Shown: piece after piece, positions 37,748 to 45,798 of the stretch | Layout: every line of letters begins with the position of its first letter | Position numbering within the stretch: position 1 is the first letter of the stretch | Source: Enterococcus sulfureus ATCC 49903 | Lineage (GTDB): Bacteria > Bacillota > Bacilli > Lactobacillales > Enterococcaceae | Length of the DNA stretch: 64,000 bases | Direction of reading: 5' to 3' | NCBI RefSeq assembly: GCF_000407605.1 | Contig: NZ_ASWO01000007.1 | Location: 185,888 to 249,887 of the forward strand | Translations under genes and position numbers: made by a program | The notes under the pieces: model-generated | The model's input: the letters and a program-made list of their open reading frames with translations, nothing else | The model's database searches: none | What the model was told of the DNA's origin: nothing

Positions 37748-38764
37748 TTAGAGGATATCTTGTTCTTGTTTCCATTCTTCAAATTGTTTAAAGAATGATG
37801 CAACACTTTCTGGATTTTTCAATGTTGCTAATTTCGCTACTAAGACTTCTTTTGCTTGAACTGCATGTTCCCCATGATTTTGCACAAGTAAAATACTTTT
37901 TCGTGCAGATTCATGTTTAAACAAATCATCTGGTAACTGGATAATCCCTTGCATATACACACGTTCTTTAAACCATGTTTTCAATGCGTCACTTTGTTCA
38001 GATTCTAAAAAGTTAGATGGGATTAAAAACAAGCCAAAGCCTGCTTCTTTCACATAATTCATACTTTGTTCCATTAAAAGATGATGCGCATAAGAATGTT
38101 CATCTGAAACACCAGTAATGAAATTTTGTGCTTTTTCATCATTCGGGTAATACCCAATTGGTAAATCAGAAAAAGCGATATCCATTGGTTCGATCAATAA
38201 TTCTTGTAATCCATCTTGATGAAAGAGTTGAACAGAAGATTCGATCCATTCGGTATTAGCCGCGGCGATTTCAAGTAACGTCTCATCGTTATCCACACCA
38301 ATTCCTAGAACATTGGTGTACTTTGCTAAACGTAAATTGGCAATAGCGGTCAACAATAGATTTCCCATTCCAACCGTTAAATCCAATAAACGCAAGGATT
38401 GATCTTTTTGTGGTGCCAATTGTTCGATCAAATAAACAAACAAAAATCCAATCCCATCTGGAGTAAGCTGATGATTAGGTTGTAAAGGTTCTGTTTGCAT
38501 TCCTTTTAATAGTAACAATTGAACTAATTTGCGCTTTTCTTCAGCTGTTAACTCATACTGCGCCAAACGATCGTAAATTTCTTGCAATTGTTGCGCAATT
38601 TCTTTTTCTGGCACACCGTCGATCACCCGAACTTGATATGAATCGATCATATTTTCGATATGTTCGATATACGCGTCATAAAAGGAACTTTTTAACGCAT
38701 TTTGCATAAGCTGAACTGCTTGAAGTTGTAATTCAAAAAGTTCTTCCATTTTTTCTGGAGACAT
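37748..38764 (-). CDS. YtxK-like class I SAM-dependent methyltransferase
   Basis: A 338-residue protein related to DNA N6-adenine methylases, known from the conserved gene after comG operons. The SAM-binding segment LLDLTVGMGNLLLTA and the catalytic-type motif SDLPIGYYP replace the classical NPPY. In streptococci and related genera the homologue is co-regulated with late competence genes, but its substrate is unproven. GAGGTG lies before the ATG. A comG terminator separates it from comGG, so here it probably has its own promoter. Confidence 0.85.
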   Translation of the reverse strand: MSPEKMEELFELQLQAVQLMQNALKSSFYDAYIEHIENMIDSYQVRVIDGVPEKEIAQQLQEIYDRLAQYELTAEEKRKLVQLLLLKGMQTEPLQPNHQLTPDGIGFLFVYLIEQLAPQKDQSLRLLDLTVGMGNLLLTAIANLRLAKYTNVLGIGVDNDETLLEIAAANTEWIESSVQLFHQDGLQELLIEPMDIAFSDLPIGYYPNDEKAQNFITGVSDEHSYAHHLLMEQSMNYVKEAGFGLFLIPSNFLESEQSDALKTWFKERVYMQGIIQLPDDLFKHESARKSILLVQNHGEHAVQAKEVLVAKLATLKNPESVASFFKQFEEWKQEQDIL

Positions 38765-38901
38765 TGTACACCTCTCTTTATCACTATAACACTACAATTC
38801 CCTGTATAATTCTAGCCGATTTATCCAAAATAATCAACCAACTTCCCCTACTTCGAACAGAAAAGTAAAGAGTGTTATAAATAGATATCTAAATTTCAAC
38901 G

Positions 38902-38936
38902 AAAAAGAAGATAGTCCAGATTTCTGTACTATCTTT
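38902..38936 (-). terminator. Terminator of the comG operon
   Basis: AAGATAGT pairs with ACTATCTT (minus strand) and inner bases CAGA/TCTG extend the stem; CTTTTTC follows. It lies 15 bases after the comGG stop. Confidence 0.75.
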
Positions 38937-38951
38937 TACTTCAAGCTGTAT

Positions 38952-39287
38952 TCATTTTTCGTTCATGACCTGATATCTTCGGTATAATTTTTGTTTCGAT
39001 GTATACACTTCGTAGATAATCTTTTCTGAATCGATTTTATAACGAATCTTCCCGACATTGTACTCGATCGTTTGATAATTCGGATTGACAGGTTGTGTAC
39101 GAATCTCACTTAAATACCGATTTAAAAAGAGTTCTCCCATAATCCGTAATGTATAATATTCTGTCATCTCTTCTTTTGCACTAGATGTGTAACGAACGCT
39201 TTTAACCATGATCATAAATAGGCTCATCAACAAGGCCAATCCAACCAATACCGTTACGATAGTCGATCCTTTTTTAGTCGAATCCAC
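38952..39287 (-). CDS. comGG: Competence minor pseudopilin ComGG
   Basis: A 111-residue protein with a short polar start, one hydrophobic helix (STIVTVLVGLALLMSLFMIM) and a soluble C-terminal region, as in ComGG. The helix lacks the strict type IV processing site of major pseudopilins, as usual for this subunit. The GTG at 39287, nine bases after GGGAG and overlapping comGF by 14 bases, is preferred; ATG 39317 is an alternative. Assignment rests on position as last gene of comG plus the membrane layout. Confidence 0.75.
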   Translation of the reverse strand: MDSTKKGSTIVTVLVGLALLMSLFMIMVKSVRYTSSAKEEMTEYYTLRIMGELFLNRYLSEIRTQPVNPNYQTIEYNVGKIRYKIDSEKIIYEVYTSKQKLYRRYQVMNEK

Positions 39288-39747
39288 GTGCGACCACTCC
39301 CATTTTCTTTTGCCCATCTTTAAACGTAATATAGAGCTTGACATATCTTGGAAAAATTTCATATACGCAACTGCCCACACTCGTTAAGATAATATTGGTT
39401 CCACCATTGATTGAATAATTCAACCATCCCTCGTTTCCAATTTTTAACGTGATCGGTTTCCAGACTTGGTCTTTGATTGGCGTTGTAAACGAATAGGGAT
39501 CTTCTAGGCTATCAAAACGCAAACTGCCTTGTTCGATACGTACTCGTTTGGAATACATCATTTGCTGTTCTAATTGAGCTAAAAAAATCCCCCACTCTTG
39601 CTCACGTGTTTCATCTAATTTCAGTGTCATGATTTTTCCATATTGTAAAGCACTCGTAATCAAAAAGACACAAGTCAAACTGATCGATAAAGTAAGCAAG
39701 ACATCAATCATCGTGGTGGCGTTACTTTTCGTAAATTTCAAGTACAT
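39274..39747 (-). CDS. comGF: Competence minor pseudopilin ComGF
   Basis: A 157-residue protein with a type IV pilin-like N-terminal helix (TMIDVLLTLSISLTCVFLIT) and the ComGF-type soluble domain containing EQQMMYSKRVRIEQGSLRF. Its ATG lies inside the end of comGE, overlapping by 26 bases, so it was normally translated by coupling with comGE. That makes correct splicing of the element in comGE relevant for its expression too. Confidence 0.85.
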   Translation of the reverse strand: MYLKFTKSNATTMIDVLLTLSISLTCVFLITSALQYGKIMTLKLDETREQEWGIFLAQLEQQMMYSKRVRIEQGSLRFDSLEDPYSFTTPIKDQVWKPITLKIGNEGWLNYSINGGTNIILTSVGSCVYEIFPRYVKLYITFKDGQKKMGVVARGFD

Positions 39748-39838
39748 TTGCCCCCTTCTTGATATAGGCTCGTGTTTTTGAGACCGTCATCTCACTTGTA
39801 TCAATCATTTGACGACGTAAACTGTTCTCCTGACACTC
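39722..39838 (-). CDS. comGE: comGE, 3' exon
   Basis: This stretch encodes the last 38 residues of ComGE (ECQENSLRRQMIDTSEMTVS and onward, ending EIYEK) and stops at 39722 inside comGF. It has no start codon of its own and no ribosome-binding site. The codon phase joins exactly to the 5' exon ending at 41567. The splice junction is placed at 39838/39839 because the intron must end in G and both exons meet at a codon boundary; a junction three bases away (39835/39836) also satisfies this. Confidence 0.75.
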   Translation of the reverse strand, partial: ECQENSLRRQMIDTSEMTVSKTRAYIKKGANVLEIYEK

Positions 39839-39894
39839 CACACGACTAAAGTCATGGGGTTCTTAGGTAATACACCCTAACGGGCGCAAATTGA

Positions 39895-41013
39895 CTAAGC
39901 TATCCCCGAAAGTCCTTCGGTTTTAATATTTATGCTTGCATTAATATCTCTGTCATGAAGTGTTCCACAATTTGAACATATCCATTCACGAATATTTAGC
40001 TCTTTTTTGCCGTCATTGTGACCACAAGAAGAACAAAGCTGTGAACTTGGAAAAAAGCGGTCAACTTTAACTAAAGTACGACCTTTCCACTGGCATTTAT
40101 AGTCTAATTGTCGAACGAATTCACTCCAAGATACATCTGAAATTGACTTCGCTAATTTATGATTTTTAACCAACCCTTTTACATTCAACTCTTCAACACA
40201 AATGATTTGGTTCTCATCAGTTAGTCGTGAAGAAAGTTTATGTAAAAAATCCATACGTTGGTTGGCAATTTTCTCATGGATACGTGCCACTTTTACTTTT
40301 TGTTTTTGGTAGTTACGACACTCATCTAATTTTCGATTGTGCTGTTTCGCAACTTCTAAACGTTTAGAAAGTTTTCGTTGTTCACGTATCAACCGTTGTT
40401 CAAGAGAACGATAAAATCGTTTACTGTCGATTTTTTCTCCTGCGGATGTGATACAGAAATGAGTTAAGCCTAAATCTAATCCAATACTATCTGTTACAGG
40501 TTCTTTTAAAACATTCTCTGTTTCCACTAAGAATGTCGCAAAGTATTTCCCTGATTTTGATTGACTGATCGTGACGTTCATTAATTTACCTTTGAAACGT
40601 AATTCTTCTGCCATCTTGACCCAACCTACTTTAGACACATAAAAGTAACGACCGTTGACTTTCATGCCTACGGCAGTTCGATAGGACTTCTTAGAATATT
40701 TTTTACTCTTGAATTTAGGAAATCCAAATTTAGAGTTGAACGTATTTTTGTACGCTTTATTCAAATCCATATTTACTTGACTTAGAGGTTGTGCTTCAAT
40801 TTCTTTCAACCAAGCAAATTCTTCTTGCTTTTTCAGTCCAGCATAGGTCAGTTTGTTTTCAATATATTCAGGATTTTCTTTTTTCTGCTTGTAGTTGGTA
40901 ATTCGCTGGTCGAGTAAAAAATTCCAGTAGAATCGGACACAACCAAAAGTTTTTTGAATTTGGATTTCCTGTCTTGAATTCGGATAGATTCTGATTTTAT
41001 GGGCTTTTTTCAT
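39895..41013 (-). CDS. tnpB: TnpB RNA-guided nuclease of IS605 type
   Basis: A 372-residue TnpB, full length for the family. RuvC-like catalytic residues are Asp180 (GLDLGLTHF), Glu274 (VEELNVKG) and the DRD segment at 354-356; the zinc ribbon uses Cys327, Cys330, Cys347 and Cys350. The helix-turn-helix N-terminal domain (YPNSRQEIQIQKTFGC) is intact. The start at 41013 follows AAGGAGGTG; a longer frame to 41082 has no such site. TnpB uses an RNA made from its own 3' end and the element right end to cut the empty target site, which keeps the element in place. Here it sits inside the intron and looks functional. Confidence 0.93.
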   Translation of the reverse strand: MKKAHKIRIYPNSRQEIQIQKTFGCVRFYWNFLLDQRITNYKQKKENPEYIENKLTYAGLKKQEEFAWLKEIEAQPLSQVNMDLNKAYKNTFNSKFGFPKFKSKKYSKKSYRTAVGMKVNGRYFYVSKVGWVKMAEELRFKGKLMNVTISQSKSGKYFATFLVETENVLKEPVTDSIGLDLGLTHFCITSAGEKIDSKRFYRSLEQRLIREQRKLSKRLEVAKQHNRKLDECRNYQKQKVKVARIHEKIANQRMDFLHKLSSRLTDENQIICVEELNVKGLVKNHKLAKSISDVSWSEFVRQLDYKCQWKGRTLVKVDRFFPSSQLCSSCGHNDGKKELNIREWICSNCGTLHDRDINASINIKTEGLSGIA

Positions 41014-41188
41014 ATCTGTACACCTCCTTGCTGTATACCCTAAGTATACTAAAATCGGTGTGAGAATCCTAAATGTAAGCATAAATATTAACCCTTATTT
41101 TGACTTTATCATGTAGAGTTTGTTCACACAGGTTCGCTAATCCCCATGCAGTTCTCTGATGAACTTCTTGCACTTTCATGCAAGCACA

Positions 41189-41438
41189 GACTATATCTTA
41201 TCCTTCAACTTTACTTGTTCAGGCGAAACCACTTCCACACGCTTGTGTGTACTTCCCTCAAGAGGAATAGTCGTTGAACCTTCCTATTTCTAGGCTTGGC
41301 TGCTGATTTTCGATTGTATGGGCACGTAGGATTTAACCTTATGCTATCTAACGAATTTTTTCTGTTTTCACCACGTTCACGCTTGGGTTTATTATCCCTA
41401 CGTTGTCGTTTCGTTAGCTTTACGAGTTCCCAGCAATT
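41189..41438 (-). ncRNA. Group I intron catalytic core (P, Q, R, S elements)
   Basis: Conserved group I elements appear in the right order on the minus strand: P, AATTGCTGGGAA (41427-41438); Q, AATCAGCAGCCAAGC (41294-41308); R, GTTCAACGACTA (41268-41279); S, AAGATATAGTC (41189-41199). GCTG in P pairs with CAGC in Q (helix P4), and GACTA in R pairs with TAGTC in S (helix P7). A CTTGCA/TGCAAG hairpin follows S as a P9-like helix. GTAAG near the left end can pair with the exon end TTTAT through the required terminal U-G pair. Confidence 0.85.
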
Positions 41439-41533
41439 CAGTTTCTTCATTGGACAATACGAGTATTTGTATTGCCTCTAAATGCAAGTTTCCCTACATT
41501 CTTACAGTACGTCTACGGGCTATCATCCCACCA

Positions 41534-41728
41534 TTAAAATAGTGGGTTTTCTCGCCCGCAAATTCTATAAAGCGTTTGACTCAGGGCTTGTTTTTCCGAC
41601 ATCTGTTCTTGATATAAAAAAATCGTGTGATAGCCTTCTAATAAAAGCAAGAGACAACTCGTTAAAATAAATAATGCCACGCAGGCCTCTAAAAAGAAGA
41701 AAGCTTGTTTAGTTGATCGATTTTTCAT
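41534..41728 (-). CDS. comGE: comGE, 5' exon (continues into the intron when unspliced)
   Basis: Encodes the first 54 residues of ComGE, MKNRSTKQAFFFLEACVALF through QTLY, ending at 41567; the unspliced reading adds ten intron-derived residues and stops at 41534. The N-terminal membrane helix (FFFLEACVALFILTSCLLLL) with Glu near its start is pilin-like. The ATG has AGAGGAG upstream and overlaps comGD. Joined to the 3' exon it gives a 92-residue ComGE of normal size. Without splicing, the pseudopilin would be truncated and probably inactive. Confidence 0.85.
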   Translation of the reverse strand: MKNRSTKQAFFFLEACVALFILTSCLLLLLEGYHTIFLYQEQMSEKQALSQTLYRICGRENPLF

Positions 41729-42128
41729 AATCTCCTCTCCCTAATTTAAAGGTATACGATACATATTGATTAGAAGGCAGTAAAAAACGAATCGTCGACG
41801 TGCTATTACTGGTTCCAGTACGCTGAATAAACTTTATCGAAATTTGTTCACTAACTGCATAGGAAACACCTTTAGGATATACTAAGAAACTCTCTTTTTG
41901 ATAATAAAAATGAACATACTGCTTACTCACTGTAAATTTCGCTTCATCGCTAGACAATACGGCTCGTTGATGATGTAGTTTCACTATTTTTTCAAATTCA
42001 GTCAAAAAACGGTACGCGTCGATCATTTCTTTGGCTTCCTTCGCCGCATGGATTGGTAGTATCAAAAATAATAAAATCAAAACTAGACTTATACAGACTT
42101 CAACTATCGTAAAGCCAGTTTTTTTCAT
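41709..42128 (-). CDS. comGD: Competence pseudopilin ComGD
   Basis: A 139-residue type IV pseudopilin. The prepilin motif KKTGFTIVEVCISLVLILLF has Glu at position +5 after the processing site and a long hydrophobic helix. The soluble part is of ComGD type. Its ATG overlaps the comGC stop (ATGA), and AAAGGAG is inside comGC. Confidence 0.9.
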   Translation of the reverse strand: MKKTGFTIVEVCISLVLILLFLILPIHAAKEAKEMIDAYRFLTEFEKIVKLHHQRAVLSSDEAKFTVSKQYVHFYYQKESFLVYPKGVSYAVSEQISIKFIQRTGTSNSTSTIRFLLPSNQYVSYTFKLGRGDYEKSIN

Positions 42129-42322
42129 TCTCCTTTTTTCAAAGGAAACGTCCCAATTTCTTTATAACTTTTATCCAATTCAGATGAGATCGTAGTTTTG
42201 TTTTCATTTGCGTCTTTTGCTCTTGTAATCATCCCAGGTAATAACACCATCATTAATGCACCGATCACTACTAGTACAATTAAGATCTCAATCAACGTAA
42301 ATGCTTTTTTCTTTTTTTTCAT
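42125..42322 (-). CDS. comGC: Major competence pseudopilin ComGC (short form)
   Basis: A 65-residue pseudopilin. The prepilin processing motif KKKKKAFTLIEILIVLVVIG is canonical for ComGC, the main subunit of the transformation pilus, and the hydrophobic helix is followed by KDANENKTTISSELDKSY. Most ComGC proteins are about 95-105 residues; this one ends soon after the first soluble helix, at KKGE, overlapping comGD. It may be a natural short form or carry a C-terminal loss. The rest of the operon spacing is intact. Confidence 0.88.
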   Translation of the reverse strand: MKKKKKAFTLIEILIVLVVIGALMMVLLPGMITRAKDANENKTTISSELDKSYKEIGTFPLKKGE

Positions 42323-43329
42323 AAAAAATCTCCTCCCATATTTTGGTAAAGCGGGATAAACATCGCCGCATAGATACTAATGACTAACGCTGCAACTAAT
42401 AAAAATAAAATTGGTTGTAGCCAATGAAAAAAACGTTCCAAGCGCTCCGAAAAATTTTGTAAAGATAAGCGACTATAAAGGAGTAACTCATCGCCTAAGC
42501 GTCCTGCTTGTTCACCTTGATAAATAATGACGGCTAACTCTGGGGCTAAAAAAGGATACTGATCGATCATTTGAGCAAAACTCTCTCCTTTGGTAAAGCG
42601 TTGCTCCATTTGTTTTGCAATTTCATACATCAATGTCCTATTGGATAAACGCAACATACAAGCGACAATTTGCTTGCTTTCTAGTCCTTGTTTATATAAA
42701 TTCCCCCACTCTAATGTAAAATAACTCGTTTGGTACAAGCGATAGAATGTCCCAAAAATAGGGAGTTTACTGAACCAAACTGCTTGTTGCAGTGGACTAT
42801 GCACCCGTTTGCTATAGCGAAGTCCCAAAACAATCATTCCTATTATCAATGTGCTTATCCCCAAATAAATCGGGAGTTGTAAAATAAATCTCACCCCCCA
42901 ATATCCCGATTCCAATAATCCTGCAGCGAGTAATTGAGGGAGTAAATACTGGCGCAATACAAGAAGAACAAAACAAATAATAATCAATAAAAATGTAGGG
43001 TACACACTAGCCTTACGAAAGAGAACCAGTTGTTTTTCACGTTGGGTTCGTTGATTGACCACCGTGCGTAACGTCGAAGCTAGATTTCCATGCATCAGAG
43101 CAAATTCGATCTGTGTGACTTCTTTTTCACTACATCCTAATTGACGGAACGCTTCTGCAATAGAAGCCCCTTTACTTAAACCTTTCGTAAATTGAATAAA
43201 GATCGCATTTGAAATTTGCTGGCTTCGTTGCATAATTTGAATACTCTCTTTGAGTTCAAATCCATTCTCAAGCAATAACGTCAATGAAAATAAAAATCGT
43301 TTGATTTGAGATTGTTTCGGCTGTTTCAT
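42319..43329 (-). CDS. comGB: Competence pilus assembly protein ComGB
   Basis: A 336-residue inner-membrane platform protein of the GspF/PilC family with three membrane helices (near 115-135, 150-172 and 305-328) and two cytoplasmic T2SSF domains; GASIAEAFRQLGCSEKEV and EQAGRLGDEL are family segments. It overlaps both neighbours (ATGA), showing tight operon coupling. Confidence 0.93.
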   Translation of the reverse strand: MKQPKQSQIKRFLFSLTLLLENGFELKESIQIMQRSQQISNAIFIQFTKGLSKGASIAEAFRQLGCSEKEVTQIEFALMHGNLASTLRTVVNQRTQREKQLVLFRKASVYPTFLLIIICFVLLVLRQYLLPQLLAAGLLESGYWGVRFILQLPIYLGISTLIIGMIVLGLRYSKRVHSPLQQAVWFSKLPIFGTFYRLYQTSYFTLEWGNLYKQGLESKQIVACMLRLSNRTLMYEIAKQMEQRFTKGESFAQMIDQYPFLAPELAVIIYQGEQAGRLGDELLLYSRLSLQNFSERLERFFHWLQPILFLLVAALVISIYAAMFIPLYQNMGGDFL

Positions 43330-44174
43330 AATCGATCCGGCTTTACTATCGCATAATCTAGTTTTAAATCTGTTCCTTTAAATTGCTGATACACGATCCC
43401 AACTACAGTATTGTCGATTTCCCATTGACTACATCCTAATTCAAGCAATCGTGTGATGGTTTCGGTCGTACTTTTAGCATGAATCGTCGCAAAAACTTGA
43501 TGTCCCGTTAATGCAGCACGAATCGCGGCTTTAGCCGTTAGATAGTCTCTAATCTCACCAATAATCAATAGATCTGGACGATGACGCAAAGCCAACTTGA
43601 TTAATTCATCATATGTTTGATCAATTTTTTCATTAATTTGTAGTTGTAAAAATGTCGCGTGTTCAATTTCTACTGGATCTTCAATCGTGATCACTTGACC
43701 TCTAACTTGTTGAGCTAAATGGTACATCAGTGTAGTTTTCCCTGAACCAGTTGCCCCACTGAATAAAAAAAGCCCTGTTTGCTGTTGAACTTGTTCTAAA
43801 AGCTGATGATATGCCGCGTGCTGACTGTAACTAACTGATTTTTGCGGGGTCAAAAAACGAATGACTAATGATTCTAAACCTTGATAATCACCTACTGTGG
43901 ATAATCGTAAACGAATGACTTGTTGATCCACTAAGTAACTGATCGCACCCAACTGTGCTTTACGCGTTTCGCCAATATCCATTGCACCCAGATATTTAAA
44001 CCGTGCAATCAACTGTTGGGTGATTTGAGTGGAATATGTCGCGTATTGCGTAACCTGTTGATGCATTCGAATTTTGACTATGCCTTCTTTAGGACTAAGA
44101 TAAACATAAAGATCCTGAACCCCCTGTTGATATCCATAGCGAATCCATTCATTTGAGATTTCCTCTACTTCCAC
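43326..44174 (-). CDS. comGA: Competence pilus assembly ATPase ComGA
   Basis: A 282-residue GspE/PilB-type secretion ATPase that drives pilus assembly for DNA uptake. Walker A is GATGSGKTT, the Walker B region reads DLLIIGEIRD and the His box TGHQVFATIHA follows. The start is GTG at 44174 behind AAAGGAGG. It is the first gene of comG. TTTTTTTGCGTATC lies about 30 bases upstream and weakly resembles the ComX box. Confidence 0.94.
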   Translation of the reverse strand: MEVEEISNEWIRYGYQQGVQDLYVYLSPKEGIVKIRMHQQVTQYATYSTQITQQLIARFKYLGAMDIGETRKAQLGAISYLVDQQVIRLRLSTVGDYQGLESLVIRFLTPQKSVSYSQHAAYHQLLEQVQQQTGLFLFSGATGSGKTTLMYHLAQQVRGQVITIEDPVEIEHATFLQLQINEKIDQTYDELIKLALRHRPDLLIIGEIRDYLTAKAAIRAALTGHQVFATIHAKSTTETITRLLELGCSQWEIDNTVVGIVYQQFKGTDLKLDYAIVKPDRL

Positions 44175-44203
44175 TAGCTAACCTCCTTTCTTACTAGATA
44201 CGC

Positions 44204-44241
44204 AAAAAAATAGGACGAGGAAAATTCCTCATCCTATTTTT
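44204..44241 (-). terminator. Terminator between trmB and comGA
   Basis: 15-bp stem with one wobble (44206-44220 with 44227-44241) followed by T-rich sequence on the minus strand; it overlaps the end of trmB and shields comG from read-through. Confidence 0.85.
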
Positions 44242-44932
44242 CTTCTTTAGTTTTAAAGTAAGCTTCTACACGATAAATCGGTTGCCCTTTTGCTGAAAAC
44301 TTTTGCTCGTATTCTGTCATAACATTTCCTTCATAAGTCGAAGCATGTAAATCTAGCCATACTTTTTTCAAGATCATGCCATATTGAGAAAAACTAGCTA
44401 GTGAGTATTCAAATAACCCTCTATTATCTGTTTTAAAATGGATTTCACCATTGGGTTTTAAAATCACTTCATCTACAGCTAAAAATTCTTTGGAAGTTAA
44501 GCGACGTTTTTCGTGACGTGTTTTAGGCCAAGGATCTGAAAAATTCAAATAAATCTGATCCACTTCTCCTTTAGCAAAATAATTCGTCAATGCAGACCCA
44601 TCTACGTGTAAAAGTTGTACGTTTGGCAGTTCTTGCTCTAATACCTTATCAAGTGCAAATGAAACCACGCTAACTTGCATGTCGATTCCAATATAGTTGA
44701 TTTCAGGATGAGCCTTCGCCATTCCAGTAATAAATTGTCCTTTTCCCATTCCAATTTCGATATGGATTGGATGGTCATTTCCAAAGCGTTCTGCCCATTT
44801 CCCTTTGAATATTTCCGGTTCTGATACTACATACTGTGGATTTTCAGCCAACATTTCTTCAGCACCCGTTCGTTTTCTAACGCGCATCGTTAAAATCTCC
44901 TCTAATTCTTTTTTTTCTAACTCTTTATCCAC
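44234..44932 (-). CDS. trmB: tRNA (guanine-N7)-methyltransferase
   Basis: A 232-residue SAM-dependent enzyme forming m7G46 in tRNA. Motifs [11 protein letters not shown] (SAM site), [16 protein letters not shown] (TrmB signature) and HFKTDN are present. It overlaps the preceding kinase-like gene by eight bases, so they form one unit. Confidence 0.96.
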   Translation of the reverse strand: MDKELEKKELEEILTMRVRKRTGAEEMLAENPQYVVSEPEIFKGKWAERFGNDHPIHIEIGMGKGQFITGMAKAHPEINYIGIDMQVSVVSFALDKVLEQELPNVQLLHVDGSALTNYFAKGEVDQIYLNFSDPWPKTRHEKRRLTSKEFLAVDEVILKPNGEIHFKTDNRGLFEYSLASFSQYGMILKKVWLDLHASTYEGNVMTEYEQKFSAKGQPIYRVEAYFKTKEEK

Positions 44933-45704
44933 GATAAATTCGCTTCAACTGTAAAATTGCCGCATTCATTTGCTTTGTTTCATTTCGCAATGCGTATTTT
45001 TTTATTTCTTCTAATAAGTTTAATAGTGCATACCAATATACTTTTTCTAAAAAAACTGGTTCTGGTTGGATTCCATAACTAACCAACCACCGACTCCATA
45101 ATGATGTGGGAACATAGTGTCCTAATACTGTAGCAATATCATAAGCCGGATCTGCAAACATAATCGAATCCCAATCCACCAAGTATAAATAATTTTCGCA
45201 AACTAACCAATTGCGACAATGGACATCGCCATGCACTACTGTTTTCTCATCAGCCTTAAACACCGGCAAATATGTCGTTAAGTATTCTTGCACCATAATT
45301 AAAAAACTATGTGTCGCAAGCTCTGAAGGCAATTCATGTGTATAGGCATCGAGCATTTGTCGTGGTGATCGGGTCTGTCCTCCGATTTTTGTCAGAATAT
45401 CTTTTAATGAATTAGAATGATGCAAATGATACAACACGTCGATGACATCATTTCGTTCGCCGATTTCATCCGCAGTCAGCAACCGACCTTCTAACCATTC
45501 TTGAGCTGATAATGTATCGCCATTTCCAACTCGCTTTGTCCAAACTAGTTTAGGGGTGATCCCTTCTTTGGATAACGCAGCCAACATGGGCGTCGTATTT
45601 CGTTTGATAAAGACTTTATCGTCGGCCCGTATACCAATATATGCTTTTCCAGTATCGCCTTTGATCGGCTGTAGATCCCAATCGTTATCAATACGAATAT
45701 CCAT
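44925..45704 (-). CDS. Phosphotransferase family protein (YtmP-like)
   Basis: A 259-residue aminoglycoside/choline-kinase-like protein. The Brenner-type catalytic motif [11 protein letters not shown] and the metal-binding [16 protein letters not shown] are intact, so it is probably an active kinase. It sits directly upstream of trmB, the arrangement known from ytmP-trmB in many Firmicutes. The natural substrate is not known; a role in antibiotic resistance is not indicated. Confidence 0.85.
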   Translation of the reverse strand: MDIRIDNDWDLQPIKGDTGKAYIGIRADDKVFIKRNTTPMLAALSKEGITPKLVWTKRVGNGDTLSAQEWLEGRLLTADEIGERNDVIDVLYHLHHSNSLKDILTKIGGQTRSPRQMLDAYTHELPSELATHSFLIMVQEYLTTYLPVFKADEKTVVHGDVHCRNWLVCENYLYLVDWDSIMFADPAYDIATVLGHYVPTSLWSRWLVSYGIQPEPVFLEKVYWYALLNLLEEIKKYALRNETKQMNAAILQLKRIYRG

Positions 45705-45798
45705 CGAACTTCTCTCCTTAAATTAACAGTACTTCCTATTCTAGTCGCCCAAGTAGCCAACGTCAAGCAAATCTCATCTTCCATGAAAAACTGTCTCA

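Larger units (their letters stand above)
39839..41566 (-). mobile_element. IStron: group I intron fused to an IS605-type TnpB element
   Basis: About 1.73 kb inserted in comGE after the pentamer TTTAT. Going 5' to 3' on the minus strand: a left-end hairpin (CCCAC/GTGGG inside CGGGC/GCCCG), group I intron core elements P, Q, R and S (41438 down to 41189), a complete tnpB, and a right end with the hairpin-forming CCCATGACTTTAGTCGTG. No tnpA is present, so transposition needs an enzyme from elsewhere. The pattern is that of IStrons such as CdISt1. Exact ends are uncertain by a few bases. Confidence 0.85.

Noticed and set aside
37732..37748. Perfect palindrome ATTTGATA-G-TATCAAAT as an ackA operator
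   Set aside because: It overlaps the ytxK stop, is AT-rich and short, and no matching site or regulator was found in the window.
41211..41450. Open frame of 79 codons on the minus strand upstream of tnpB
   Set aside because: It runs through the intron core elements Q, R and part of P and has no convincing coding character; the RNA structure explains the sequence.
39722..41728. comGE as a plain pseudogene broken by an insertion sequence
   Set aside because: The group I intron core and the in-frame exon junction make a splicing-competent IStron more likely than simple inactivation.
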